A stretch of 64,000 nt of DNA, taken from contig NZ_SSOM01000055.1 of the NCBI RefSeq assembly GCF_029871235.1, positions 124,001-188,000 on the forward strand, written 5' to 3'. Position 1 is the first letter of the stretch, and every line of letters starts with the position of its first letter. Source of the stretch: Pseudomonas sp. BN411. Its GTDB lineage: Bacteria; Pseudomonadota; Gammaproteobacteria; Pseudomonadales; Pseudomonadaceae. The notes below the pieces were generated by a model. That model searched no databases and was not told where the DNA came from. It saw nothing but the letters and a program-made list of their open reading frames with translations. This document shows positions 20,782 to 32,366 of the stretch, in pieces. The translations under genes and the position numbers were made by a program.

Positions 20782-23388
20782 TCAGCGCTTGTCTTCGACC
20801 TTCCACTTGCCGCCATCGAAGAAGGCGCGCCAGCCAGTGGGCTTGCCCTCGACCTCGGTCTGCACGTACTGCTCCTTGGTCTTGCGACTGAAGCGAATCA
20901 CCGCCGGACGACCCTCAGGGTCCTTCTTCGGCGCGTCGAGCAGGTAGTGATACTTCGCGTCCAGCTCATCCTTGTGCGGGATTAGTTCCTGCACCAACGG
21001 CGCACGGGTTTCCCGATTCTTCGGGAACTGGCTGGCGGCCAGGAACAGGCCGGAAGCGCCATCACGAAGCACATAGATGTCGTCGACCTTCTCGCACTTC
21101 AGCTCCGGCATGCGGATCGGATCGATCTTCGGCGGTGCGGCCTCGCCGCTCTTCAGCAGCTTGCGAGTGTTCTTGCAGCTGGCGTTGGTGCAGCCGAAGA
21201 ACTTGCCGAAACGACCCGTCTTGAGCTGCATCTCGCTACCGCACTTATCGCACTCCAGGCTCGGACCTTCGTAGCCCTTGATGCGGTACTGGCCCTGCTC
21301 GATCTCGTAACCCGAGCAGTCCGGGTTGTTACCGCAGATGTGCAGTTTGCGGGTTTCATCCAGCAGATAGGCATCCATCGCAGTCGCGCAGATCGGGCAG
21401 CGATGCTTGCCACGGAGCACGCGGGATTCCGACTCACCCTCGTCGTCCGCAGCGATTTCGTCACCCGGCACGAGGTTGATGGTGGCCTTGCAGCGTTCTT
21501 TCGGCGGCAGGCTGTAGCCCGAGCAACCGAGGAACACGCCGGTCGAGGCGGTACGGATCATCATCGGACGACCGCACTCGCGGCAGGGAATGTCGGTCAG
21601 CGTCGGCTGGTTGGCGCGCATGCCCTTGTCAGTACCTTCGGCAAGCTCCAGCTTCTTCCTGAAGTCGCCGTAGAACTCGTCCAGCAGGTGCTTCCAGTCG
21701 CGCTCGCCCTGGGCGACATCGTCCAGATGCTCTTCCATGCCGGCGGTGAAGCCGTAGTCCATCAGGTTGGCGAAGCTTTCGTTCAGGCGCTCGGTAACGA
21801 TGTCGCCCATCTTCTCCGCGTAGAAACGGCGGTTGTGCACCGTGACGTAGCCACGCTCCTGAATGGTGGAGATGATCGCCGCGTAAGTGGAGGGACGGCC
21901 AATGCCACGTTTTTCCAACTCCTTGACCAGGCTGGCTTCGGAGTAGCGCGCCGGCGGCTTGGTGAAGTGCTGGCTGGGTTCGAGCTTGAGCAACTCAAGC
22001 AGTTCGCCCTCGCTCATTTCCGGCAGGACATCGTCCTCGCCCGGCTTGCTCTGCTGCGGCAGAACGCGGGTGTAACCGTCAAACTTGAGAATGCGGCCCT
22101 TGGCGCGCAGCTCGAACTTGCTGGCGTTAACGCTGACGCTGGTGGACAGGTACTCGGCCGGCGGCATCTGGCAAGCCACGAACTGGCGCCAGATCAGGTC
22201 GTACAGGCGCTCGGCATCACGCTCCATGCCAGACAGCTGGGTGGGGCGCAGATTGACGTCGGACGGGCGAATTGCCTCGTGCGCTTCCTGGGCCCCTTCC
22301 TTGCTGGAATAGACGTTCGGCTTGGACGGCAGGTATTTCTGGCCGAACTCGCCCTCGATGAAGCCACGCACCATGGTGATGGCGTCGGCCGAGAGGTTGG
22401 TCGAGTCGGTACGCATATAGGTGATGTAGCCGGCCTCATAGAGGCGCTGAGCCATCATCATGGTCTTCTTCACCCCGAAACCCAGGCGGTTGCTGGCGGC
22501 CTGTTGCAGGGTGGAGGTAATGAAGGGCGCGGACGGACGGCTGGAGGTCGGCTTGTCCTCACGCTTGGCAATGGTGTAGCTGGAAGCCTTGAGCTTCTCC
22601 AGGGCCGCCATGGCCTGGGCCTCGTTCAGCGGCTTGAAGGCCTCGCCGTTCTCCCGGGCTACTTCGAAGCGGACCTTGGCGCCCTTGGCGGTGCCGAGGT
22701 CGGCATGCACTTCCCAGTACTCTTCGGGTACGAAGGCGCGGATTTCGCGCTCGCGCTCCACCACCAGCTTCACTGCAACCGATTGCACACGACCAGCGGA
22801 GAGGCCACGGGCGATCTTCTGCCAGAGCAGCGGCGAGACCATGTAGCCCACTACGCGATCGAGGAAGCGGCGCGCCTGCTGGGCGTTAACGCGGTTGATA
22901 TCGAGATCGCCGGGTTGGGAGAAGGCTTCCTGGATGGCCTTCTTGGTGATTTCGTTGAACACCACGCGCTTATAGCGGCTGTCATCGCCACCGATGGATT
23001 CCCGCAGGTGCCAGGCGATGGCCTCCCCTTCGCGGTCCAAGTCGGTTGCGAGATAGATGGTGTCGGCATCCTTGGCCAGACGGCGCAGTTCCTCGATCAC
23101 CTTTTCCTTGCCGGGAAGGATCTCGTACTTGGCCTTCCAGCCGTGTTCGGGATCAACGCCCATGCGCGCAACCAGTTGGCGCTTGGCCTTTTCCTTGGCG
23201 GACAGGACCGGCGCTTCGCCGGCGGTCTTGCCACGCTTGGCCGGTTCCTTGGCGGCACTGGTCGAACCGCTGGTGGGAAGGTCACGGATGTGGCCGATGC
23301 TCGACTTCACCACGTACTGGTTGCCCAGGTACTTGTTGATGGTCTTGGCCTTGGCCGGGGATTCCACGATGACCAGCGATTTGCCCAT
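20782..23388 (-). CDS. topA: DNA topoisomerase I
   Basis: Type IA topoisomerase that relaxes negative supercoils; 868 residues. The Toprim domain opens with [17 protein letters not shown] and carries [13 protein letters not shown]; the catalytic tyrosine is Tyr324 in [13 protein letters not shown]. Three C-terminal zinc-finger repeats have cysteine pairs ([18 protein letters not shown] with [15 protein letters not shown] with CTNASC). I chose the ATG at 23388 (MGKSLVIVE); the frame stays open 30 codons upstream, across the promoter. Confidence 0.97.
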   Translation of the reverse strand: MGKSLVIVESPAKAKTINKYLGNQYVVKSSIGHIRDLPTSGSTSAAKEPAKRGKTAGEAPVLSAKEKAKRQLVARMGVDPEHGWKAKYEILPGKEKVIEELRRLAKDADTIYLATDLDREGEAIAWHLRESIGGDDSRYKRVVFNEITKKAIQEAFSQPGDLDINRVNAQQARRFLDRVVGYMVSPLLWQKIARGLSAGRVQSVAVKLVVEREREIRAFVPEEYWEVHADLGTAKGAKVRFEVARENGEAFKPLNEAQAMAALEKLKASSYTIAKREDKPTSSRPSAPFITSTLQQAASNRLGFGVKKTMMMAQRLYEAGYITYMRTDSTNLSADAITMVRGFIEGEFGQKYLPSKPNVYSSKEGAQEAHEAIRPSDVNLRPTQLSGMERDAERLYDLIWRQFVACQMPPAEYLSTSVSVNASKFELRAKGRILKFDGYTRVLPQQSKPGEDDVLPEMSEGELLELLKLEPSQHFTKPPARYSEASLVKELEKRGIGRPSTYAAIISTIQERGYVTVHNRRFYAEKMGDIVTERLNESFANLMDYGFTAGMEEHLDDVAQGERDWKHLLDEFYGDFRKKLELAEGTDKGMRANQPTLTDIPCRECGRPMMIRTASTGVFLGCSGYSLPPKERCKATINLVPGDEIAADDEGESESRVLRGKHRCPICATAMDAYLLDETRKLHICGNNPDCSGYEIEQGQYRIKGYEGPSLECDKCGSEMQLKTGRFGKFFGCTNASCKNTRKLLKSGEAAPPKIDPIRMPELKCEKVDDIYVLRDGASGLFLAASQFPKNRETRAPLVQELIPHKDELDAKYHYLLDAPKKDPEGRPAVIRFSRKTKEQYVQTEVEGKPTGWRAFFDGGKWKVEDKR

Positions 23389-23448
23389 GGATCGGTGTGT
23401 TCCTGAATGAAATATGTAAAAGGCGGGAGCCGCCTGTCGCGGCACCGC

Positions 23449-23478
23449 TATATATAGTGGCCAGCGCGGCGCGGTCAA
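23449..23478 (-). promoter_or_regulatory. Candidate topA promoter
   Basis: Minus strand TTGACC (23478-23473) followed after 16 or 18 bases by TATATATA (23456-23449). An alternating TA -10 of this type could respond to supercoiling, which would suit topA, but that is inference. Confidence 0.55.
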
Positions 23479-23504
23479 GCGCGCTCCTGGCTGCCCCTAG
23501 CCCC

Positions 23505-23741
23505 TCAGGGCTGCGGGAAGGGGTCCGGCTCGGCACTCACCAGAGCGAAGCGCGCAATCTGCTCGCCGTTCACCTGAACCGTTTCGGTGAACATGCTGAG
23601 TGGGCGCACCCAAAGGCCGTATTCGCCGTAGAGGGCCTGGTAAACCACCAGTTCCTCCTCCGTCTCGGAATGACGCGCAATACCGATGACACGGTACTGC
23701 TGACCCTTGTAGTGACGATAGAGACCCGGTTGCAGGCGCAT
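23505..23741 (-). CDS. DUF1653 small protein
   Basis: 78 residues starting MRLQPGLYRHYKGQQYRVIG, the standard opening of the DUF1653 family, with ELVVYQALYGEYGLWVRPLSMF in the centre. The fold is a small beta-barrel-like domain; the function is unknown. The ATG at 23741 fits the family; the frame extends upstream without conserved sequence. Located between topA and fadBA as in P. aeruginosa (PA3012). Confidence 0.85.
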   Translation of the reverse strand: MRLQPGLYRHYKGQQYRVIGIARHSETEEELVVYQALYGEYGLWVRPLSMFTETVQVNGEQIARFALVSAEPDPFPQP

Positions 23742-23862
23742 GGTTGCCTCACAGTGATGAATGCAGGCTATCCCGCAAAGGTTGCGCATGGTGCCGTGTG
23801 ATTCGGCATGAAGCCAGCCCTTGCATGAAAATTCCTGCGAAGTATCTCCACATAAAAGCAAA

Positions 23863-23885
23863 AACCGGGGCACGGGGCCCCGGTT
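23863..23885 (-). terminator. Intrinsic terminator after fadA
   Basis: Nine-pair stem AACCGGGGC/GCCCCGGTT with a 5-base loop and a following T-run on the minus strand. It lies 29 bases after the fadA stop. Confidence 0.88.
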
Positions 23886-23914
23886 TCTTCATCTCTCTTG
23901 CGCGCCGAGAGGAC

Positions 23915-25105
<1,191 letters not shown>

Positions 25106-25109
25106 TCAA

Positions 25110-27257
25110 TTAGCCGAAAAACTTCTGGCCGTTCTTGGCCATTTCGCGAAGCTTGGCGGTCGGGTGGTACAGCGCGCCCAGGTCAGCGTACTTGTCGGCG
25201 ATGGCCACGAACTCGGCTACGCCAATGCTGTCGATGTAACGCAGCGCACCACCGCGGAAGGGCGGGAAGCCGATGCCGTAGATCAGGCCCATGTCGGCCT
25301 CGGCAGCGGTCGATACGATGCCGTCTTCCAGGCAGCGTACGGTTTCCAGGCACAGCGGAATCATCATGAAGTTGATGATGTCTTCGTCGGTCAGCTCACG
25401 CTGTTCCTTGACGATCGGCTTCAGTACTTCGTAGGCGACCGGGTCGGAAACCTTCTTCGGTTTGCCGCGCTTGTCCATTTCGTAGGCATAGAAGCCCTTG
25501 CCGTTCTTCTGGCCCAGGCGGTTGGCGTCGTACATGACGTCAACGGCAGTCTTGCCTTCGACAGCCATACGATCCGGGAAGCCTTCGGCCATTACATCGC
25601 GGCCGTGGTGGCCGGTGTCGATGCCGACTACGTCGGACAGGTAGGCCGGGCCCATGGGCCAGCCGAACTTCTCCATGATCTTGTCAATGCGAACGAAGTC
25701 GACGCCCAGTTCCAGCAGCTTGGCGAAGCCGCCGAAGTACGGGAACAGCACGCGGTTCACCAGGAAGCCGGGGCAGTCGTTGACCACGATCGGGTTCTTG
25801 CCCATTTTCTTGGCGTAGGCAACGGTGGTGGCGACTGCCACTTCGCTGGACTTCTCGCCACGGATCACTTCCACCAGCGGCATCATGTGCACCGGGTTGA
25901 AGAAGTGCATGCCGACAAAGTTCTCCGGACGCTTCAGGGCCTGGGCCAGGTAGCTGATGGAGATAGTGGAAGTGTTGGAAGCGATGATGGCGTCTTCGCG
26001 AACGTGGCCTTCCACTTCAGCCAGCACGGCGTGCTTGACCTTCGGGTTCTCGACCACGGCTTCAACAACGATGTCGACGTTGCCGAAATCGCCGTAGGAC
26101 ATGGTCGGACGGATCGCATTCAGGGCTTCAGCCATCTTCTCAGGCTTCATGCGGCCCTTCTCGACGCGCTTGCCGAGCAGCTTGGAAGCTTCCTGCAGAC
26201 CCATCTGGATACCCTCTTCGCGGATATCCTTCATCAGGATCGGAGTGCCTTTGGAAGCGGACTGGTAGGCGATGCCGCCACCCATGATGCCAGCGCCGAG
26301 TACGGCAGCTAGTTTCACGTCCTTGGCAGCTTCGTCGTACTGCTTGCCCTTTTTCTTCAGTTCCTGATCGTTCAGGAACAGGCCGATCAGGCTGGTGGCA
26401 ACCGAAGTCTTGGCCAGCTTCACGAAACCGGCAGCTTCCACTTCCAGAGCTTTATCGCGGCCGAAGTTGGCAGCTTTCTGGATAGTTTTGATGGCTTCTA
26501 CCGGGGCCGGGTAGTTCGGACCGGCCTGGCCAGCGACGAAGCCCTTGGCGGTCTCGAAGGCCATCATCTGCTCGATGGCGTTGAGCTTCAGCTTTTCCAG
26601 CTTGGGTTGACGCTTGGCCTTGAAGTCCAGCTCGCCGGAGATGGCGCGCTTGATCAGGTCCAGGGCAGCGGCCGGCAGCAGCTCGGGAGTGACCACGGCG
26701 TCGACGGCGCCGACTTTCAGGGCGTCTTCGGCACGGTTTTCCTTGCCGGAGGCGATCCACTCGATGGCGTTATCGGTACCAATGATGCGCGGCAGGCGCA
26801 CGGTGCCGCCGAAGCCCGGGTAGATACCCAGCTTGACTTCCGGCAGACCGATCTTGGCAACGGTGCTCATCACGCGGTAGTCGGCTGCCAGGCACATTTC
26901 CAGGCCGCCACCCAGGGCGATGCCGTTGATAGCGACAACGGTGGGGACTTCGAGGTCTTCGAAGGCGCTGAAGATCTTGTTGGCTTCGAGGTTGCCGGCA
27001 ACCAGTTCTTCGTCGGGCAGCTGGAAGTTGTCGACGAATTCGGTGATATCGGCGCCGACGATGAAGACGTCCTTGCCACTGCTGACGATCACGCCCTTGA
27101 CCGAAGCATCGGCCTTGATGGCTGCAACTGCATCGCGCAGTTCGTTCAGGGTGAGACGATTGAACTTGTTGACGGACTCACCCTTGAGGTCGAACTTCAG
27201 TTCGACGATACCGCCCTCAAGAGCCTTAACCGTGATGGCTTTACCTTCGTAAATCAT
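25110..27257 (-). CDS. fadB: Fatty-acid oxidation complex alpha subunit
   Basis: Multifunctional protein of 715 residues: enoyl-CoA hydratase/isomerase domain (about 1-190, with [12 protein letters not shown]), then a 3-hydroxyacyl-CoA dehydrogenase domain starting at [14 protein letters not shown] (about 320) with [13 protein letters not shown]. The ATG at 27257 ([11 protein letters not shown]) follows GGAGATCAGTTG; the open frame continues about 100 codons further, but over the regulatory region. It is the first gene of fadBA and corresponds to the fadB of the P. aeruginosa fadBA5 operon. Confidence 0.97.
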   Translation of the reverse strand: MIYEGKAITVKALEGGIVELKFDLKGESVNKFNRLTLNELRDAVAAIKADASVKGVIVSSGKDVFIVGADITEFVDNFQLPDEELVAGNLEANKIFSAFEDLEVPTVVAINGIALGGGLEMCLAADYRVMSTVAKIGLPEVKLGIYPGFGGTVRLPRIIGTDNAIEWIASGKENRAEDALKVGAVDAVVTPELLPAAALDLIKRAISGELDFKAKRQPKLEKLKLNAIEQMMAFETAKGFVAGQAGPNYPAPVEAIKTIQKAANFGRDKALEVEAAGFVKLAKTSVATSLIGLFLNDQELKKKGKQYDEAAKDVKLAAVLGAGIMGGGIAYQSASKGTPILMKDIREEGIQMGLQEASKLLGKRVEKGRMKPEKMAEALNAIRPTMSYGDFGNVDIVVEAVVENPKVKHAVLAEVEGHVREDAIIASNTSTISISYLAQALKRPENFVGMHFFNPVHMMPLVEVIRGEKSSEVAVATTVAYAKKMGKNPIVVNDCPGFLVNRVLFPYFGGFAKLLELGVDFVRIDKIMEKFGWPMGPAYLSDVVGIDTGHHGRDVMAEGFPDRMAVEGKTAVDVMYDANRLGQKNGKGFYAYEMDKRGKPKKVSDPVAYEVLKPIVKEQRELTDEDIINFMMIPLCLETVRCLEDGIVSTAAEADMGLIYGIGFPPFRGGALRYIDSIGVAEFVAIADKYADLGALYHPTAKLREMAKNGQKFFG

Positions 27258-27731
27258 CAACTGATCTCCACGGTTTGGGAAACTGGACTGTACGCATCGG
27301 AGCCAACCGGCGGACTCGCCTCCCGGCGCTGCCGGAGCATAGTCCCGATCGATTGGGCACACCCGCCGATACGATATTCGGGCTGTATGGCTAGAATTGT
27401 CATACAAGACAAACGCTTGATTCATACGCCCGTTTGATTTGGGTAAGCGGAGATTCAGGGAAAAGTCTGCGCTTGTCAATCTCGCAGCGTGACCGGCCGG
27501 CCACGATAAAACGGCGCTGCCACTAGCCTCGCCGCAACGCGGGCCGCACAGTCGAGACAAATTCACAACTTTGATTGCATCTCATCACGCTCACCGCGCA
27601 TTGGCAGAAAAGCCGCCGGGAGGCCGCTGGCAAATTGCCTGTCCCACGAGTACATTCGTGCCACTCGATCCGCCAGGATTCGAACGCCAAAACAACAACA
27701 ATCAAGGCCAATGGCCCACGGAGAAGCACCC
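27258..27731. other. Intergenic region with divergent promoters (fadBA and the PilJ-like gene)
   Basis: 474 bases with no supportable gene. On the minus strand TTGTCT (27412-27407), 17 bases and CATACA (27389-27384) make a weak candidate fadB promoter overlapped by a PsrA-like site. The right half is AC-rich and shows no clear promoter or repeat that I can defend. Confidence 0.5.
27410..27423. promoter_or_regulatory. Candidate PsrA site upstream of fadBA
   Basis: CAAAC-GCTT-GATTC matches nine of ten half-site bases of the PsrA box, with the same 4-base spacing as the two psrA boxes. It overlaps the putative -35 of fadB, a position suited to repression. PsrA control of fadBA5 is known in P. 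aeruginosa. Confidence 0.65.
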
Positions 27732-28538
27732 ATGACGAGCCGCCTGCTTGCCATTCTGCTGGGTACCCTGCTCACCCTTCCCGCCTTCGCTTCCACCCAG
27801 ACATCCCCGGCGGACAGCCTCCTCAAGCTCCACCAGATGCGCCTGGCAGCCCAGCGCAGCCTCGGTGACTTCTATATGTACAACGGCATGGAAGGCGACC
27901 AGCGCTACGCGCGCCTGATCGACGAGTCGGTGCAGCAAGCGGATGCCCGCCTGAAAGAACTGGGCGAGATGCCCGGAGAAGCGTCGAAAGTCCTGCGCAC
28001 GCAACTGACGCAGGAATGGCAGAGCTACAACAGCGAGCTGACCGGCCTGGTCACTGCACTCAAGCAGCAGGGCTTTACCGACCTGCAGCCGGTAGCCGAC
28101 CTGACCGCCCGCAACAAGCGCCTGATGGACCTCTCCAACGAGCTCTACGCCAAGATCCAGCAGGAAGGCGCGACCCAGATCCCGCCCCTGACCCAGCGCA
28201 GCCGCGACCAGAGCCTGCTGATGCAGACCATCGCCGTGGACTACGCCTCGCGCAGTGCTTCCATCGGCGGCAGCTTCATGGGAGGCAACGGCGGCAAGGC
28301 CATCGATGAACTGGCCGGCGAATTCGCCAACCAACTGGCCAGCCTGGAACAGGCACCGCAGAACACCCCGGAAATCCGCCAGGCGCTGGATGGCATCAGC
28401 ACCAAATGGCGCTACATCGAGAAATCACTGAAGAACTACAACGAGAACAGCGTTCCTTTCCTCATCAACAAGTACTCGGACCGCATCATCGACGGTCTCG
28501 AAGACGTCTCCGCGCGCTACTCGGCTGCCCAGAGCTGA
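27732..28538 (+). CDS. Exported helical protein, PilJ-type sensor-like
   Basis: 268 residues with a signal peptide (about 1-21, cut after AFA), so periplasmic. Two helical segments, one centred on LGDFYMYNGMEGDQRYARLID and one on the conserved Trp in ISTKWRYIEKSLKNY, followed by FLINKYSDRIIDGLEDV. This layout resembles the extracellular PilJ domain of type IV pilus chemotaxis receptors, but there is no membrane helix or signalling domain after it. Start chosen at 27732 after GGAGAAG rather than the ATG at 27711. Function unknown; corresponds to PA3015. Confidence 0.7.
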   Translation: MTSRLLAILLGTLLTLPAFASTQTSPADSLLKLHQMRLAAQRSLGDFYMYNGMEGDQRYARLIDESVQQADARLKELGEMPGEASKVLRTQLTQEWQSYNSELTGLVTALKQQGFTDLQPVADLTARNKRLMDLSNELYAKIQQEGATQIPPLTQRSRDQSLLMQTIAVDYASRSASIGGSFMGGNGGKAIDELAGEFANQLASLEQAPQNTPEIRQALDGISTKWRYIEKSLKNYNENSVPFLINKYSDRIIDGLEDVSARYSAAQS

Positions 28539-28582
28539 ACCGCCGACACCCGGTGCGGCGACAACAGCGCCGCGCCCACTTT

Positions 28583-29017
28583 TCAGGCCAGCGACTTCAG
28601 CGCATCGGCGATGCGCTGCAGGTCTTCCGCCGTGCCCCGCTCGCCCCAGTAGAGAGCGACCATCTGCGAACTGGCTTCCACCTTGTAGACATCTTTCGGC
28701 AAACCAGCCAGATGGGCCAACACGGCCGCGTCCTCGCACGGCTCGCGCCACTGGTTCAGCCACTTGCCAGGCTCACTCTGCCAGTAGCACCAGGCCTCAC
28801 GCCCGCGCAGGCGTGGCCGATGGTATTGGGCGCAGGAATGTGGCGGCTCCTGGACCAGCCAGTGGGGCCACTCCTGGCGCGACAGCTGCATGGCCAGCCC
28901 CATTCGCCGCGCCTGCAGGCGCAGCTCCATGCGGCCTCGCTGCCCCTTCGACGGCACCAGCCAGACCAGGGGGCTGAGCACCGCCAGAAGGAGCAACATG
29001 ACGATCCAGAAGGTCAT
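28583..29017 (-). CDS. Membrane-anchored conserved hypothetical protein
   Basis: 144 residues with an N-terminal membrane segment (FWIVMLLLLAVLSPLVWLV) followed by a soluble Trp-rich part (EWPHWLV, WCYWQSEPGKWLNQW). A GGAG sits nine bases before the ATG. There is no recognised domain; it corresponds in position to PA3016. Its tail faces the plus-strand neighbour, with 44 bases between the two stop codons. Confidence 0.72.
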   Translation of the reverse strand: MTFWIVMLLLLAVLSPLVWLVPSKGQRGRMELRLQARRMGLAMQLSRQEWPHWLVQEPPHSCAQYHRPRLRGREAWCYWQSEPGKWLNQWREPCEDAAVLAHLAGLPKDVYKVEASSQMVALYWGERGTAEDLQRIADALKSLA

Positions 29018-29104
29018 AAAGGTTATCTCCGCGCAAAAGCCTGTGTTAAACGTTCCGGACAGCCATACTTGTGAACATGCGAAATCTTAAGGAGGAGTCA
29101 CCCC

Positions 29105-29545
29105 ATGCCCTACCAGCACATTCTGGTCGCCGTCGACCTTACCGATGAATGCCATCCGGTGGTGCGTCGTGCCCAGGCACTGGCTCAGGCCAGCGAGGCC
29201 AAGCTGTCGCTGGTGCACATAGTCGAACCGATGGCCATGGCCTTCGGCGGCGATGTACCCATGGACCTTTCCATGCTCCAGCAGCAGCAGTTCGAGCAGG
29301 CTCGAGAGCGCCTGCAGACCTTCGCAGGCATCTACTCCGAACTCACTGCCGACCAGCGTCACCTGGCCTACGGCCAGCCCCGGCAGGAAATCCATCGCCT
29401 GGCCGAAGAACAGGGTTGCGACCTGATCGTGGTCGGCAGCCATGGCCGTCACGGCCTGGCCCTGCTGCTCGGCTCCACCGCCAATGACGTTCTCCACGGC
29501 GCACCTTGCGACGTATTGGCCGTGCGCCTGAAGAAACCTGAATAA
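29105..29545 (+). CDS. Universal stress protein, UspA family
   Basis: 146-residue single-domain USP with an alpha/beta nucleotide-binding fold. It opens with YQHILVAVDLTDE and ends with the ATP-binding signature VVGSHGRHGLALLLGSTAND, so it is of the ATP-binding type. Strong AAGGAGG precedes the ATG. Usp proteins support survival in stationary phase or low oxygen; the specific stress is unknown here. Monocistronic in appearance. Confidence 0.9.
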   Translation: MPYQHILVAVDLTDECHPVVRRAQALAQASEAKLSLVHIVEPMAMAFGGDVPMDLSMLQQQQFEQARERLQTFAGIYSELTADQRHLAYGQPRQEIHRLAEEQGCDLIVVGSHGRHGLALLLGSTANDVLHGAPCDVLAVRLKKPE

Positions 29546-29572
29546 ATAGAAGCGAATCGCCGGGCGCGGGCT

Positions 29573-30259
29573 TCAATCGAAGCCTTCGCCCGCGCTCATC
29601 ACCAGAGGCCGGATCTTCTGCAACTGGGTTTCCAGCGAATAGGTCATGCTGGACGCCATGGAGAAGAAGGTCAGGAAAGCCTTGAGGTTGGAATCACCTT
29701 CACAGGTATCGTGGATGCGCTGCCAGAAGGCCTGGTTCACCAGTTGCAATTGCTGGAACAACCGCACCAGTCCCTTCAGCTCCCAGTCCGCGTGGCGCCC
29801 TTCCCGGAAATTGAAGTATTGCCGGGCCAGGTAGAGCGAAACCGCCCTGAGGATGAACTCCTGATTGGTGGCGAACGGCAGATGCTGCTGCGCCATCGGC
29901 TTGAGCTTGCCCAGCACCGGGCAGGCGCTGGTAGCCATGATCACCCCCAGCAGGGCACGCAGCCCCTCTTCCAGGCCCACCACCTTGGCGTACTCACGAT
30001 CCGGCGTACGCACCGACACCTGGACCTTCTTGAAGGCCGGCAGCCCCTGGAAATCCTCGATTACACGGTGCAGGTCGACCGCTGCCGGGCAGTGGCTGTA
30101 GGCATCCTTGCTGAGCGGGCAGTTGCTGCACTGCTGGTGCTCCAGGCGAGTCCACTTCGGCGCGGCGCTCGCACGCTCCGCGTCGTAAGCACGCTCCAGC
30201 TCGATGCGGTAGCTGAACTCGTGCAGATCATCCAGGTTGATGCGGTATTCGATGGCCAT
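29573..30259 (-). CDS. Conserved hypothetical protein with Cys-rich N-terminus
   Basis: 228 residues, soluble. A cysteine cluster (QCSNCPLSKDAYSHCP, about 43-58) could bind a metal or an Fe-S cluster, and a further SACPVLGKLKP motif lies near residue 112. The rest is helical. It corresponds to PA3018, which has no known function. It starts 20 bases after uup on the same strand, so the two may be co-transcribed. Confidence 0.75.
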   Translation of the reverse strand: MAIEYRINLDDLHEFSYRIELERAYDAERASAAPKWTRLEHQQCSNCPLSKDAYSHCPAAVDLHRVIEDFQGLPAFKKVQVSVRTPDREYAKVVGLEEGLRALLGVIMATSACPVLGKLKPMAQQHLPFATNQEFILRAVSLYLARQYFNFREGRHADWELKGLVRLFQQLQLVNQAFWQRIHDTCEGDSNLKAFLTFFSMASSMTYSLETQLQKIRPLVMSAGEGFD

Positions 30260-30279
30260 GGGCGCTCCGGCTCACTTCC

Positions 30280-32181
30280 TCAACTGTCTTCCAGCTCCGC
30301 CCAACGCTCGATCAGGCGGTCCAGTTCCTTCTGCAATTCGTCCAGGCGTTCCAGCACCACGCGGGTCTGCTCCGCAGGGCGCTGATACAAGGCCGGATCG
30401 GAAACCTCCGCCTGCACCTTCGCCTGTTCCGTTTCCAGGGCCTCGATCTGCCCGGGAATGGCCTCAAGCTCACGTTGCAACTTGTAGCTCAGCTTTTTCT
30501 TCGGTGCCTCAACCGCGACAGGCGCTGGCTCGGCCGCCTTGGGAGTTTCGACCTTGGCCTCACGGGTATCACCCACGCCAAGAAGACGCGGTGAGCCGCC
30601 TTGGCGCAGCCAGTCCTGGTAGCCACCGACGTACTCGCGAACGCGGCCCTGGCCTTCGAACACCAGCGTGCTGGTGACCACGTTATCGAGGAAGGCCCGG
30701 TCGTGGCTGACCATCAGCACGGTGCCCGGGAAGTTCAGCAGCACCTCTTCGAGCAATTCCAGGGTTTCCACGTCCAGGTCGTTGGTTGGTTCGTCCAGCA
30801 CCAGCAGGTTGGCCGGCTTGCTGAACAACTTGGCGAGCAACAGTCGTGCCCGTTCGCCACCGGACAACGCCTTCACCGGCGTGCGGGCGCGCTGCGGGCT
30901 GAACAGGAAGTCCCCCAGGTAACTCAGCACATGACGGCTCTGGCCGTCGATGGTGATGAAATCGCGACCTTCGGAGAGGTTATCGATAACGGTTTTTTCC
31001 AGATCCAGCTGGTGACGCAACTGGTCGAAATACGCCACTTCGAGGCGAGTACCGATCTCGATGCTGCCGCTGGTGGGCTGGAGATCGCCCAGCAGCAGCT
31101 TGAGCAGCGTGGTCTTGCCGGTACCGTTGGCACCCAGCAGGCCGATACGGTCGGAGCGCTGCAACACCAGGTTGAAATCGCGGATCAGCGGCTCGCCGCC
31201 CGGATGGGCGAAGCCGACATTCTCCGCCACCATCACCTGCTTGCCGGATTTCTCCGCGGCGTCCAACTGGATAGTCGCCTTGCCCTGACGCTCACGACGC
31301 TCGGAACGCTCGACACGCATCGCCTTGAGCGCACGCACCCGGCCTTCGTTACGGGTACGACGGGCCTTGATGCCCTGGCGAATCCAGACTTCTTCCTGGG
31401 CCAGGCGCTTGTCGAACAGGGCATTGGCCACTTCTTCCGCCGCCAGCTGCTGTTCCTTGTGCACCAGGAAGCTGGCGTAGTCGCCGTTCCAGTCGATCAG
31501 GTGACCACGGTCCAGTTCAAGGATGCGGGTGGCCAGGTTCTGCAGGAAGGAACGGTCGTGGGTGATGAACAGCACCGCGCCGTTGAAGCCCAGCAGGGCC
31601 TCTTCCAGCCAGGCGATGGCACCGATGTCCAGATGGTTGGTGGGCTCGTCGAGCAGCAGCAGGTCGGGCTCGGCCACCAGGGCCTGGGCCAGCAGGACAC
31701 GCCGGCGCCAACCACCGGAAAGCTCGGCCAGGGTCTTGTCCGCCGGCAGCTGCAGGCGGCTCAGCGTGCTGTCCACCAATTGCTGCAAGCGCCAGCCGTC
31801 GCGGGCTTCGAGATCCTGCTGGACCCGCGCCAGGCGCGTCAGGTCATGCTCATCGTTGATATGCAGGCTCAGGTGGTGGTACTCGGCCAGCAGTTTGCCG
31901 ACATCCGCCAGCCCTTCGGCTACCACATCGAATACGGTGCGATCATCAGCGAGCGGCAGCTCCTGCGGCAGTTCGCCGATCTTCAGCGCCGGCGCCTTCC
32001 AGATCTCGCCGTCATCGGCGAACTGGTCGCCCTTGACCAGGCGCAGCAGGCTGGACTTGCCGGTACCGTTGCGGCCGATGATGCACACGCGCTCGCCCCG
32101 GGCGATCTGCCAGGACACCTTATCCAGCAGCGGCATGGCGCCGTAGGCGAGGGATACGTCGGTGAACTTGAGCAGTGTCAT
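30280..32181 (-). CDS. uup: ABC-F family ATPase Uup
   Basis: 633 residues with two ATP-binding cassettes and no membrane helices. Walker A motifs are GRNGTGKSS (about 36-44) and GANGTGKTT (about 352), with two LSGG signatures and two LLLDEPTNHLD/LVLDEPTNDLD boxes. A C-terminal coiled coil (about 545-633, rich in Lys, Glu and Leu) is the DNA-binding Uup tail that separates it from EttA. In E. coli Uup affects precise transposon excision and ribosome function. ATG at 32181. Confidence 0.92.
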   Translation of the reverse strand: MTLLKFTDVSLAYGAMPLLDKVSWQIARGERVCIIGRNGTGKSSLLRLVKGDQFADDGEIWKAPALKIGELPQELPLADDRTVFDVVAEGLADVGKLLAEYHHLSLHINDEHDLTRLARVQQDLEARDGWRLQQLVDSTLSRLQLPADKTLAELSGGWRRRVLLAQALVAEPDLLLLDEPTNHLDIGAIAWLEEALLGFNGAVLFITHDRSFLQNLATRILELDRGHLIDWNGDYASFLVHKEQQLAAEEVANALFDKRLAQEEVWIRQGIKARRTRNEGRVRALKAMRVERSERRERQGKATIQLDAAEKSGKQVMVAENVGFAHPGGEPLIRDFNLVLQRSDRIGLLGANGTGKTTLLKLLLGDLQPTSGSIEIGTRLEVAYFDQLRHQLDLEKTVIDNLSEGRDFITIDGQSRHVLSYLGDFLFSPQRARTPVKALSGGERARLLLAKLFSKPANLLVLDEPTNDLDVETLELLEEVLLNFPGTVLMVSHDRAFLDNVVTSTLVFEGQGRVREYVGGYQDWLRQGGSPRLLGVGDTREAKVETPKAAEPAPVAVEAPKKKLSYKLQRELEAIPGQIEALETEQAKVQAEVSDPALYQRPAEQTRVVLERLDELQKELDRLIERWAELEDS

Positions 32182-32366
32182 TGCGGGGCCTCCAGGATCA
32201 GGGCGCGCATTCTACCCGACTTGCCGCACCGTCTCTCGGGCATTTTTTACCGCCGGTTTCCCCTGCTGGCGCAATGCTTTAACCGCCCCTGCCTAAAGGC
32301 TAAGCTAGGCGCTATTCGATGCCCCGCAGGGGGCATTCACAATGATTTATCTGCCCCGGAAGTGTC

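Noticed and set aside
21340-23406. 688-codon plus-strand open frame across topA
   Set aside because: Shadow of topA; no domain or ribosome site.
27430-27436. Additional CGTTTG half site as a second PsrA box near fadBA
   Set aside because: No partner half site at 2-4 base spacing; only the site at 27410 fits.
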